Assembly: GCF_018135625.1 (NCBI RefSeq)
Contig: NZ_CP073078.1
Coordinates: 1,240,001 to 1,304,000, forward strand
DNA from: Phenylobacterium montanum
Lineage (GTDB): Bacteria; Pseudomonadota; Alphaproteobacteria; Caulobacterales; Caulobacteraceae
Direction: 5' to 3'
Length of the DNA: 64,000 bases
Positions 37,877 to 45,425 of this stretch are shown one piece after another. The notes beneath the pieces were generated by a model. That model searched no databases. It saw only the letters and a program-made list of their open reading frames with translations, and was not told where the DNA came from. The translations under genes were made by a program, and so were the position numbers. The first letter of the stretch is position 1, and each line of letters opens with the position of its first letter.

Positions 37877-38812
37877 ATGTCAGAGTCGACGACAGCCGAC
37901 ATCATAGCCGAGCTGGGCTTCCAGGCCGAGATCGCGCAGCTCCAGGCGATCATCGACGGGTGGGTCGACAGGGCCAGCCGCGAGGTGCGCTCGGCGCTGG
38001 AGTGGCAGTTCCAGGCCCGCTCCAAATACTTTCGGCCGCTGACGGTGTTCAGCTGTCACCGCGCCGTGTGGAACGCACCAATCCCCGAGGCCACCATCCG
38101 CTCGGCCGCCGTGCTGGAGATGATGCACAACGTCTCCCTGGTCATCGACGACATCCTTGACGAGTCCGACGAGCGCCGCGGCAAAGCCACGCTGCACAGG
38201 AAATTCGGCCTGCTCCCGGCGCTGATGGCGTCGGGCTACATCGTCGCCGAGGGCTTTGCGATGTCCGCGGAAGACCCGCACGACATCCGCCTGTTCGCCG
38301 ACCTCTTGAAGCGCCTGGGCGTCGCCGAATGCGCCCAGTGGCGCCTGCGCCGCCAGCCGCTGGGGGTGGAGGACTGGCAGGAGATCGCCAGCGAGGACAC
38401 CGGCTCGATGTTCGAGACCTGCGCCTGTCTCGCCACCCGCGACGACCGGCTGCGCAAGTTCGGCCACCTGTTAGGCGTGCTCTATCACGGCTGCGACGAC
38501 GTCGGAGACGTCAAGGGCCTGGAGTCCCTGGGCGGCGGTGGCGAGGAGGACCTGCGCGACGGCATCCTGACCCTGCCCGCCTCCCTCGCGATCCGCGACC
38601 CCGAGATCTCGGCCCTGTTCTGCAAGCCCCAGCCCTCGGAGGAGGATTTGTCGCGGATATCCCTGGCCATGCAGGCTCAGTTGCCGGCGGCCGAGCAGCA
38701 CCTGGACCAGATCGCCGCCGAGGCCAAGTGGGAGGCCCACCTCCACGCTCCGGGCGATCCTGGCCTGCTGCTCACGCTCGTCGACCACACCCGCGAGCTG
38801 TCGCGGCGATAG
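37877..38812 (+). CDS. Trans-polyprenyl diphosphate synthase
   Basis: A 311-residue isoprenyl diphosphate synthase. It keeps the FRP pocket (ARSKYFRPLTVFS), the first aspartate-rich motif IDDILDESDERRGKATLH (D-D-x-x-D) and the second motif GCDDVGDVKG (D-D-x-x-D), so it should be active. It joins allylic diphosphates and isopentenyl diphosphate; chain length cannot be read safely. GGGAGGGGA precedes the ATG at 37877. It follows the desaturase pair by 34 bp and ends the operon, making the prenyl chain that the three flavoproteins probably modify. Confidence 0.88.
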   Translation: MSESTTADIIAELGFQAEIAQLQAIIDGWVDRASREVRSALEWQFQARSKYFRPLTVFSCHRAVWNAPIPEATIRSAAVLEMMHNVSLVIDDILDESDERRGKATLHRKFGLLPALMASGYIVAEGFAMSAEDPHDIRLFADLLKRLGVAECAQWRLRRQPLGVEDWQEIASEDTGSMFETCACLATRDDRLRKFGHLLGVLYHGCDDVGDVKGLESLGGGGEEDLRDGILTLPASLAIRDPEISALFCKPQPSEEDLSRISLAMQAQLPAAEQHLDQIAAEAKWEAHLHAPGDPGLLLTLVDHTRELSRR

Positions 38813-38818
38813 ATCGTT

Positions 38819-41800
38819 TCAGCCGGGCAGACCCGCCAGCCAGGCGTCGACGTCACGCACTTCGAGGCTCTCGTCGCCGGGGGCGAACCTTGCGCGTATC
38901 GGCGCTACCAGGTCCCGCGCCTCCTGGGCGCGGCCGCTCGCACAAAGCAGTCGGGCAAGGTCGAAAGCCGCCCGCAGCTCGAAGGCATTGAAGCCCATCT
39001 CCCGGGCCAGGCCGACCGCCGTCCTCAGGTCCGCCTCGCCAGGCGCCGCATCGCCCATCGCCAGCCGCAGCTGGCCGCGAATCCGGAAACTTTCGGGACG
39101 ATAAACGCGCTCCTGCGGGTTGGCCTTCAGCGCTTCTCCGATAACCGCCAGCGCATCGGCGAAGGCGCCGTGGAGCTGCAGCGCCTCGGCCAGGCGGTTG
39201 AGCGTGCCGCCCAGGCTGACCCGGGCCCCGGAGGTCACCTGATCCGCGAGCGTCTGGCGGATCAGGTCGACACCTTCCCTGGTCGCCCCCTTTTGCGCTC
39301 GCGCCCAGCCGAGCGGCATCCGGGCCAGGCTGGCCAAGTAGGCGAAGCCGTTCTGCTGTGCGAGCAACAGGAGCTTCGAGGCGGTCGCCTCGGCCGCATC
39401 GGCGTCGCGCTCGCTGATCCGCAGATTGCCGAGAAAATGCAAGGCCATCGCTCGGTCGTAGGCGTTGTCGGCGGCCTCGGCGAAGTCGAGTGCGCGCTGC
39501 ATTCGCGCATGCGCCTCGGCGGTTCTGCCCTGGGCCCAGGCGGTCAGGCTGGCGATCCCGATGGCCACAACATTGTTGCCGGGCGCCTGGCGCAGGCCGG
39601 GCGTGTCGATGAGCGGGCTGAGTTCGGCGAAGCAACGTTCGACACCGTCGAGGTCGCCTGTGTAGAAGCAGGTCTGAAGTTGGGCGTTGTGCACGAACAC
39701 GAGCCTGCCGGGATTGTCGCCCTCGGCCCGGGCGAGTTCGCGGATGTGGTCGGCCAGGGCCGCCGCCGCCGCATAGTCCCCGGCGGTGATGATCGAGCGC
39801 CAGATCCGCGCCTCTTCCCGGATCAGCAGCGACAGGGCGCCGGATTTTTCCGCCAGGGCCCGGGCCCGCGATGCGGCCTCGATCGTCTCAGGCGCAGCGT
39901 AGCCACGCGTGAGCTGCAGCACCCGGTTGAGCGCGCTGGTGAGATCCAGCTCCTTCGCATCGCGCTCGGATGACGCGGGACAGCCCCGCAGAAGCTCGAG
40001 GCCCTGGCGATAATGCGCTTCGGATTCCTTGAATGCGCGGCGGGCGTAGGCGGCGTCGCCGGCGTCCTTCCAAGCCGCCAGCGCCGGCTGGACTTCGCCT
40101 GCCCGCGCCCAGTGCGCGGCCACCAGCTCCGGCTGCGCCGCCGCCAGCTCCGCGAACCGGTCGACGAGGGTCTGCGCCACCCGGGCATGCAGGCCCTGGC
40201 GTTTGCGCTTGAGCAGGGTTTCGTAGGCGGCGTCCTGGATCAGCGCGTGCTTGAACTGGTAGTTGGCCCGGGGCGGCACGCCCCGTGCATGGAGCAGTTC
40301 GGCCTCGATGAGCCGCGCGAGGCTAGCCCGCAGGTCCGCTTCTGGCAGAGAGGAGACGGCTTGAAGCAGCTCGTAGGTGAACTCGCGCCCGAGCACTGAC
40401 GCCAGTTGCGCCACCTCTTTGGCCGGACCCAGCCGGTCGAGCCTGGCGGTCAGGGAATCCAGCAGCGTCGCCGGAATGCCCTCCAGCCCGGCGTCGCGCC
40501 GGTCCTGAACCAGCCGCGTCAGCGCCTCGACGAACAGGGGAACCCCGTCCGTCCGCTTTATGATCGCCTCCACCATGTCGCCGCCGAGTCCGGCGCCCGA
40601 GACGACACCCTCCACCAGGCTGCGGGTTGCGCGGCTGCTCAACCGGTCGAGCGACACCTGCGCATGGTGGCCGCGCGGCCGCCACGGAACCTGGAACTCC
40701 GGCCGGGCTGTCAGCAGCATCAGCACCGGCGCCGTCGCCCCCTGCTCCGACAGGGTCTGGAGCAACTCCATGGTCGATGGGTCGACCCATTGCAGATCCT
40801 CGACCACCACCACGAAGGGCCGCTCGGCGCTTGCCGAAAACAAGACCCATTCCACCAGCGTCGCGAACAACTGCGCACGCTGCTGATCGGGGGCCAGGTT
40901 CAGCGGCGGATATTTTTCCGGCGCGGCCAGGCCGAGTATGCCGGCGAGGACCGGGACGGCCGGGTCCAACTGAAGGCCGGCGCGCTGGAGGGCCGCCTCC
41001 AGGCGGGCCAGCCGTTCGGACTCGGCCTCGTCGCCACGGCAGCCCATGGCCTGATGGCAAATCTGCACGACCGCATGAAACGGGGTGTTGGCCGAGAGAG
41101 CCTGGCCAGCGCAGACAGCCCAGAGGTGGGTGTCCCCAGTGATGTGGGCGGCGAATTCCTCGATGATGCGGCTCTTGCCGATGCCCGGCTCGCCTGTAAC
41201 CAGCACCAGCTGGCCCTCGCCTTCTTTCACCCGCTCCCACCGGCCGCAAAGCAGGGCCAGTTCGTCGTCGCGTCCGACGAACGGGCTCGCCTCCCGAGAG
41301 GCCGGCCCGCGGCTTCGATCCATGTCCGACCGCGGCCGCAATACGCGGAAGAGCTCCACCGGCGCCGGCACGCCCTGGAGGACCCGTGGCCCAAGGGTCT
41401 CCACCGAGAACTGTCCGGAAACGAGGTCGTGCACGGCGTCCGTGACCAGCACGCCGCCCGCATCGGCCTCCGCCTCCACCAGCCCCGTCACAGCCAGAGC
41501 GTCGCCGAACAGCTCGACCTCGCCGCCGTCGCCCAGGGCTACGACCACCGTGCCCGCGTGCACGCCGACCCGGACCGCGAGGCTCGCGCTGTCTCCCTCG
41601 ATCGACCAGCGCTGCTCCGCCACAGCTTCGACGATCGCCAGCCCCGCCCGAACGGCGCGTTCGGCGGCGTCTTCCTGGGCGACCGGATAGCCGAAATAGC
41701 CGGCCAGCCCGTCGCCGGCCCGCTTGGCGCGCCCGCCCAGGGCCTCGATCGCCTGGCGGCAGACCTGCTGAAACTGGACCGCGACATCGAGCCAGGATTC

Positions 41801-42322
41801 GGGATCGAGCCGGGCCGCCAGTCCGGCCGCCCCCACTATATGGCAGGTCAGGAAGGTCAGCCGCCGCCGTTCGCTGGTCGGCCCGGATAAGGGCGCGGGC
41901 GCAGGCGCCGGCGGCGGGGTCGGCTCGGCGGCGCCCTTCACCAGGTCGGCGATGCTGGCGACCACCTTGCGCCAGCCGGTCTGCCCGAGATCTCCCTGCC
42001 AATCGACAAGGTCCGCACACTGGATCTGGTCGAACGGCATGGGCAGGCGCATCGGATCCAGCATGACCTGGACCAGCTTGCGCTCGGTCCGCGCCCGGTC
42101 GGCCTCCGACAGCACCCATTCCGAGCGCGTCGCGTCCTCCGACCACAGCACCAGCGCCGCCTTCGACTGGTCCAGTTCCTCCTCGATGACCCGGGAATAG
42201 GCGCGATGAGCGGGAATGTCGGCGTCGAACCAGACGCTGTAGCCGAGCGCTCGCAGCGCCTCGGCGGCCGCTTCGGCCAGCCTCGCCGATCGCCGGGCGT
42301 AGGAGATGAAGACATCGGCCAT
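38819..42322 (-). CDS. TIR / degenerate cyclase / STAND ATPase / TPR protein
   Basis: A 1167-residue multidomain protein starting at MADVFISYARRSARLAEAAA. TIR domain about 1-130: SEWVLSEADRA holds the candidate NADase glutamate (E73). Class III cyclase-like domain about 150-330: LTFLTCHIVGAAGLAARLDP has His161 where the first metal aspartate belongs; GDGL keeps Asp204, but the catalytic Asn and Arg positions in FGDALAVTGLVEA read Ala and Leu, so it is probably a pseudo-cyclase. P-loop ATPase from about 350 (VTGEPGIGKSR, Walker A; VVVVEDLQWVD, Walker B). The rest, to the C-terminus, is TPR-like helices. It is divergent from a SLOG/2TM gene and convergent with the isoprenoid operon. An upstream start at 42388 is open but lacks support. 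Confidence 0.85.
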   Translation of the reverse strand: MADVFISYARRSARLAEAAAEALRALGYSVWFDADIPAHRAYSRVIEEELDQSKAALVLWSEDATRSEWVLSEADRARTERKLVQVMLDPMRLPMPFDQIQCADLVDWQGDLGQTGWRKVVASIADLVKGAAEPTPPPAPAPAPLSGPTSERRRLTFLTCHIVGAAGLAARLDPESWLDVAVQFQQVCRQAIEALGGRAKRAGDGLAGYFGYPVAQEDAAERAVRAGLAIVEAVAEQRWSIEGDSASLAVRVGVHAGTVVVALGDGGEVELFGDALAVTGLVEAEADAGGVLVTDAVHDLVSGQFSVETLGPRVLQGVPAPVELFRVLRPRSDMDRSRGPASREASPFVGRDDELALLCGRWERVKEGEGQLVLVTGEPGIGKSRIIEEFAAHITGDTHLWAVCAGQALSANTPFHAVVQICHQAMGCRGDEAESERLARLEAALQRAGLQLDPAVPVLAGILGLAAPEKYPPLNLAPDQQRAQLFATLVEWVLFSASAERPFVVVVEDLQWVDPSTMELLQTLSEQGATAPVLMLLTARPEFQVPWRPRGHHAQVSLDRLSSRATRSLVEGVVSGAGLGGDMVEAIIKRTDGVPLFVEALTRLVQDRRDAGLEGIPATLLDSLTARLDRLGPAKEVAQLASVLGREFTYELLQAVSSLPEADLRASLARLIEAELLHARGVPPRANYQFKHALIQDAAYETLLKRKRQGLHARVAQTLVDRFAELAAAQPELVAAHWARAGEVQPALAAWKDAGDAAYARRAFKESEAHYRQGLELLRGCPASSERDAKELDLTSALNRVLQLTRGYAAPETIEAASRARALAEKSGALSLLIREEARIWRSIITAGDYAAAAALADHIRELARAEGDNPGRLVFVHNAQLQTCFYTGDLDGVERCFAELSPLIDTPGLRQAPGNNVVAIGIASLTAWAQGRTAEAHARMQRALDFAEAADNAYDRAMALHFLGNLRISERDADAAEATASKLLLLAQQNGFAYLASLARMPLGWARAQKGATREGVDLIRQTLADQVTSGARVSLGGTLNRLAEALQLHGAFADALAVIGEALKANPQERVYRPESFRIRGQLRLAMGDAAPGEADLRTAVGLAREMGFNAFELRAAFDLARLLCASGRAQEARDLVAPIRARFAPGDESLEVRDVDAWLAGLPG

Positions 42323-42363
42323 ATCGTCAGGGCCCGACGTAAGTTGCCTGGGCATGGTAACGA

Positions 42364-42378
42364 CCGGGACGGTCCCGG
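42364..42378. promoter_or_regulatory. Perfect palindrome between the TIR and SLOG genes
   Basis: CCGGGAC-G-GTCCCGG is a perfect inverted repeat with seven-base arms, 42 bp upstream of the TIR gene start in the divergent gap. It may be an operator or a hairpin in the TIR gene leader. No regulator is assigned. Confidence 0.4.
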
Positions 42379-42546
42379 GGCAAGGCAAAGGTCGCCTGCT
42401 CCCGCAGATCGTCCAAATCTGATCAAAACTTCCCCGGCGCCTGCCGGCCCGGCCGACTTGAGGTGGGCGTCACGAATACAGCCTTGCAGCGATCCACGGT
42501 TTCGTCTCATCTCTTCCTCGCGGCTGCGCGGGGGACCGGGCCCATC

Positions 42547-44238
42547 ATGAGTCAAGAGGTTCGCGTCGCGTTCGCCGGCCACAACCGCCCGGAAGACCTC
42601 CGCGATCAGACGACCATCGAAGCCGCCCTTCGGCGGACGGTGGACCTGATCTGCGCGGCGGGCGTCGAGCGTGCGGTCCTGACCACAGGCCTTGCCGAGG
42701 GCGCCGACAGCCTGGCGGTCAAGGTCTGGTCGGAGCGGGGCTTGGGACCGGTCCACGCGGTACTGCCCTTTCTCACAGAGGAGCCCGGCGCCGAGCAGCC
42801 CGATGTCGCCGCCCGTCGGACAGTACTGGACGGCGCGGCGATCGAAGCCAAGGGGCGCAGCCCGCACCTGGTGCAGACGCGCTGGCTGATCGAGGACGCC
42901 GACCTTTTGATCGTGGTTTGGAATGGCGAGGTCGCACGGGGCGCCGGCGGCACATCGGATGCGGTTCGCCTCGCCCTGAAGAGCAAGGTTCCGGCCCTGT
43001 GGGTCGATCCCGCCAAGCCGGCGATGGTCCGATTGATCGCGCCGGAAGCCGTCGATGAGGATTTCAGCTTTCTCGAAGTGCTCGAACTGCTCCAGCGGGA
43101 CGAGGCCCCCCTCGTCCGGGAAGCCTCCGTCGAGCGCGTGAAGGCCTATCTGCGTCCCTCGCTGGAGCCGAGCCCATCGACAGTGATCGCGCGGCCGGCG
43201 CCGGCGGGTAGGGTCGCGCAAGCTATCGACAGGCTGCTTGAAGCGACGGTCTGGCGCAGTTTCTTTCTCTATCGCCGGGTCATCGGCGGCCGCCCGGAGC
43301 CGGCGCCGCCGTCCATGCCCCCTCCACCGAGCCTGGCGGCCCAGGCCGGCTTCCAAATCCTGACCGAAGCCTATGAAGCCGCCGACGAAACCGCGACCCG
43401 ACTGGCCGCCGTCCACCGTTCCCAGCAGGTATTCCAAGCCAGCGTCATGCTTCTGGCCGCCGCGGTCGGGTCGTCCCCCACGGTCTGGCCCGGCTTCAAG
43501 ATCTACGCCGTACTGGGCGAACTCGGGCTTGGCCTCGCCGCTTTCGGCGTCTGGTTCAGCGGCGTGAGGTCGGGTCGAAGCCGGCGATGGGGCGAGGCGC
43601 GCCATGTCGCCGAACTGCTGCGACTGGAGCGCGCCGCCTGGGCTCTGGGCATCAGCACGCGCAGCGAACAGGGCTTCGATCCCGAAGATCCCGCAATCCG
43701 CGTCGCCCGCGCCTGCCGGCGCCAGGCCGGTTCACCGGGCGGGCGCTTCGACGCCAGACGGACCGCCGACTGGGGCGCGTGGGCCATGGACCAGCTTCTG
43801 ACAAGCCAGATCGCCTATCACGAGATGCATGGGCGTCTGAACGAGCGGCTTTCGCATCGGACCCACGCGTTCGAGGGTACGATCTTCTGGGTATTCATCG
43901 CGATCCTGGCCAGCTTCGCCACGAGTTTCGCCCTGGCCCCGCGGCTGGGGCTCGAACTACCGCATTGGGTCGGCGGCGCTGTGATCATGGCCGGCGCCAT
44001 AACGCCGGCCTTCGGCGCGGCGAGCCTTGCGCTGGAAGCCTCGCTGTCCTTTGCGAGGCTGGCGCGGCACAGCGAGGTGATCACCCTCAAATTGCAGGCG
44101 TTGCGGGACCGGCTGCCGGCCGAGCCGACCCTCGAGGAATTCCAGCGCGTCTGCCGCGCCGCCGTGCGCTTCGAGGCGACGCAGGAGCACGAATGGCGCG
44201 ACGAAACCACCCACCGCCACGTGATCCGCGCGGGGTGA
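42547..44238 (+). CDS. SLOG-domain protein with four membrane segments (SLATT-like)
   Basis: A 563-residue protein. Residues 5-155 form a SLOG/LOG-type Rossmann fold: VRVAFAGHNRPEDL, LTTGLAEGADSLAV (glycine-rich nucleotide loop) and WLIEDADLLIVVWNGE followed by GGTSDAV. Then come two predicted hairpin pairs: 295-311 with 318-338, and 445-465 with 474-493, each followed by charged helices, like the 2TM effector domains that accompany SLOG and SMODS proteins. Such proteins are thought to sense a nucleotide and open a membrane pore. Start: ATG 42547 fits the domain; the frame is open to 42463. It is divergent from the TIR/STAND gene. Functional reading is inference from family. Confidence 0.75.
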   Translation: MSQEVRVAFAGHNRPEDLRDQTTIEAALRRTVDLICAAGVERAVLTTGLAEGADSLAVKVWSERGLGPVHAVLPFLTEEPGAEQPDVAARRTVLDGAAIEAKGRSPHLVQTRWLIEDADLLIVVWNGEVARGAGGTSDAVRLALKSKVPALWVDPAKPAMVRLIAPEAVDEDFSFLEVLELLQRDEAPLVREASVERVKAYLRPSLEPSPSTVIARPAPAGRVAQAIDRLLEATVWRSFFLYRRVIGGRPEPAPPSMPPPPSLAAQAGFQILTEAYEAADETATRLAAVHRSQQVFQASVMLLAAAVGSSPTVWPGFKIYAVLGELGLGLAAFGVWFSGVRSGRSRRWGEARHVAELLRLERAAWALGISTRSEQGFDPEDPAIRVARACRRQAGSPGGRFDARRTADWGAWAMDQLLTSQIAYHEMHGRLNERLSHRTHAFEGTIFWVFIAILASFATSFALAPRLGLELPHWVGGAVIMAGAITPAFGAASLALEASLSFARLARHSEVITLKLQALRDRLPAEPTLEEFQRVCRAAVRFEATQEHEWRDETTHRHVIRAG

Positions 44239-44423
44239 GCCCCCAGCATCAGATCTTTTCTTGGGGAAACGTTCGGAGAGATCTTGAGCTCTACCGACGT
44301 CCCTTTTCGCGGGCGGAGCTGGAGGGTTGCTCGGCGCGGAGGGAGGCCAACCGACACCAAGGCGCCCGTTCTTCTCTGCGGCAGAGTGGTCCCGCTAGCG
44401 AGCGGACCCAGCCCCATTCATCA

Positions 44424-44438
44424 TTAATCAAGACTGAA
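44424..44438 (+). promoter_or_regulatory. CtrA-box-like element upstream of CtrA paralogue
   Basis: TTAA-TCAAGAC-TGAA matches the CtrA consensus TTAA-N7-TTAA with one mismatch, 88 bp before the start of the CtrA-like gene. It might serve autoregulation or control by the main CtrA. The match is short. Confidence 0.4.
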
Positions 44439-44526
44439 GCCGCCCTATGGGTCCGGGCCAGGAAGACGGCCCAGCCAGGCCTGGGGCGGAACGTTCCAGG
44501 TCCGCCGGAAGCGCGGAGAACCGACT

Positions 44527-45228
44527 ATGCGTGTGTTGCTGATCGAGGATGACGCGGCGGTTGCGCAGAGCCTCGAACTGATCCTCAAGGCCGAAGGCAT
44601 CAACACCTCGACCACCGACCTCGGGGAGGAAGGGGTCGATCTCGGCAAGATCTACGACTACGACCTGATCCTGCTCGACCTCAACCTGCCGGACATGAGC
44701 GGGCTGGAGGTGCTTCGTGCGCTTCGGGTCGGCAAGATCCAGACGCCGATCATGATTCTGTCGGGATCGGCGGAGATCGAGACCAAGGTGCGCACCTTTT
44801 CCGGTGGCGCTGACGACTACCTGACCAAACCCTTCCATCGCGACGAATTGGTGGCGAGAATCCAGGCCGTGGTGCGCCGCTCGAAGGGCCACGCGCAGTC
44901 GGTGGTCCGGACCGGCGCCTTCACCGTCAATCTCGACAACAAGATCGTCGAGGCGAACGGCGCCCGCGTTCCCCTGACCGGCAAGGAGTACGAAATGCTC
45001 GAACTCCTGACCTTGAGGAAAGGCACGACCCTGACCAAGGAGATGTTCCTCAACCATCTCTATGGCGGCCTCGACGAGCCGGAAATCAAGATCATCGACG
45101 TCTTCATCTGCAAGCTGCGCAAGAAACTCGCCGAAGCCGGCGATGGCCAGCACCACATCGAGACCGTGTGGGGCCGCGGTTATGTGCTGCGAGATCCGCA
45201 CGAGGCGGAGTTCAACACCGCCGCCTGA
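44527..45228 (+). CDS. CtrA-like OmpR-family response regulator (paralogue)
   Basis: A 233-residue response regulator strikingly like the cell-cycle master regulator Ctr[34 protein letters not shown] (phosphoacceptor Asp51), [46 protein letters not shown] and the DNA-binding helix [16 protein letters not shown]. It differs from the near-invariant Caulobacter CtrA, as I recall it, at scattered positions (for example the first helix [18 protein letters not shown] and the linker), so it is more likely an extra copy than the essential gene. It is an OmpR-type DNA-binding activator/repressor. Neighbours are a SLOG membrane protein upstream and a TonB receptor downstream, not the usual ctrA context. 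Confidence 0.85.
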   Translation: MRVLLIEDDAAVAQSLELILKAEGINTSTTDLGEEGVDLGKIYDYDLILLDLNLPDMSGLEVLRALRVGKIQTPIMILSGSAEIETKVRTFSGGADDYLTKPFHRDELVARIQAVVRRSKGHAQSVVRTGAFTVNLDNKIVEANGARVPLTGKEYEMLELLTLRKGTTLTKEMFLNHLYGGLDEPEIKIIDVFICKLRKKLAEAGDGQHHIETVWGRGYVLRDPHEAEFNTAA

Positions 45229-45292
45229 TCCGGGCGCGGCCGGGCGTCGACACAGCAGACCCGACTTGGTCCAAAGGGTGACATCGGCCAAT

Positions 45293-45309
45293 TGTACAAT
45301 CGTTAAATA
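45293..45309 (+). promoter_or_regulatory. Shared element TGTACA-N3-GTTAARTA, copy 1
   Basis: TGTACA-ATC-GTTAAATA lies 117 bp before the TonB receptor at 45426. The same 17-bp pattern recurs at 51318-51334, 28 bp before the flavoprotein gene of the same cluster, with 13 of the 14 fixed positions identical. Repetition in front of the two transcription units suggests a common regulator, perhaps the BetI-like protein encoded in the cluster. Confidence 0.45.
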
Positions 45310-45327
45310 CATCACTTGACACTCGTT

Positions 45328-45345
45328 CAGTAGTATCACCTACTG
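45328..45345. promoter_or_regulatory. Inverted repeat upstream of TonB receptor
   Basis: CAGTAG-N6-CTACTG has perfect six-base arms and lies 81 bp before the TonB receptor start, just after a TTGACA hexamer (45316-45321) that could be a -35 box. It is a possible operator. Confidence 0.4.
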
Positions 45346-45425
45346 CGAGCGCCTCGCATCGGGCCGTCGCAAACTGCGGCGTCAACCTGTCCAAAAGCGG
45401 CAGACCATTGGGGGAGTTCGTCGGG

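Noticed and set aside
40323-42146. 607-codon open frame overlapping the TIR/STAND gene in another frame
   Set aside because: Arg/Gly/Ala-rich translation without domains; the TIR frame has recognisable domains from end to end.
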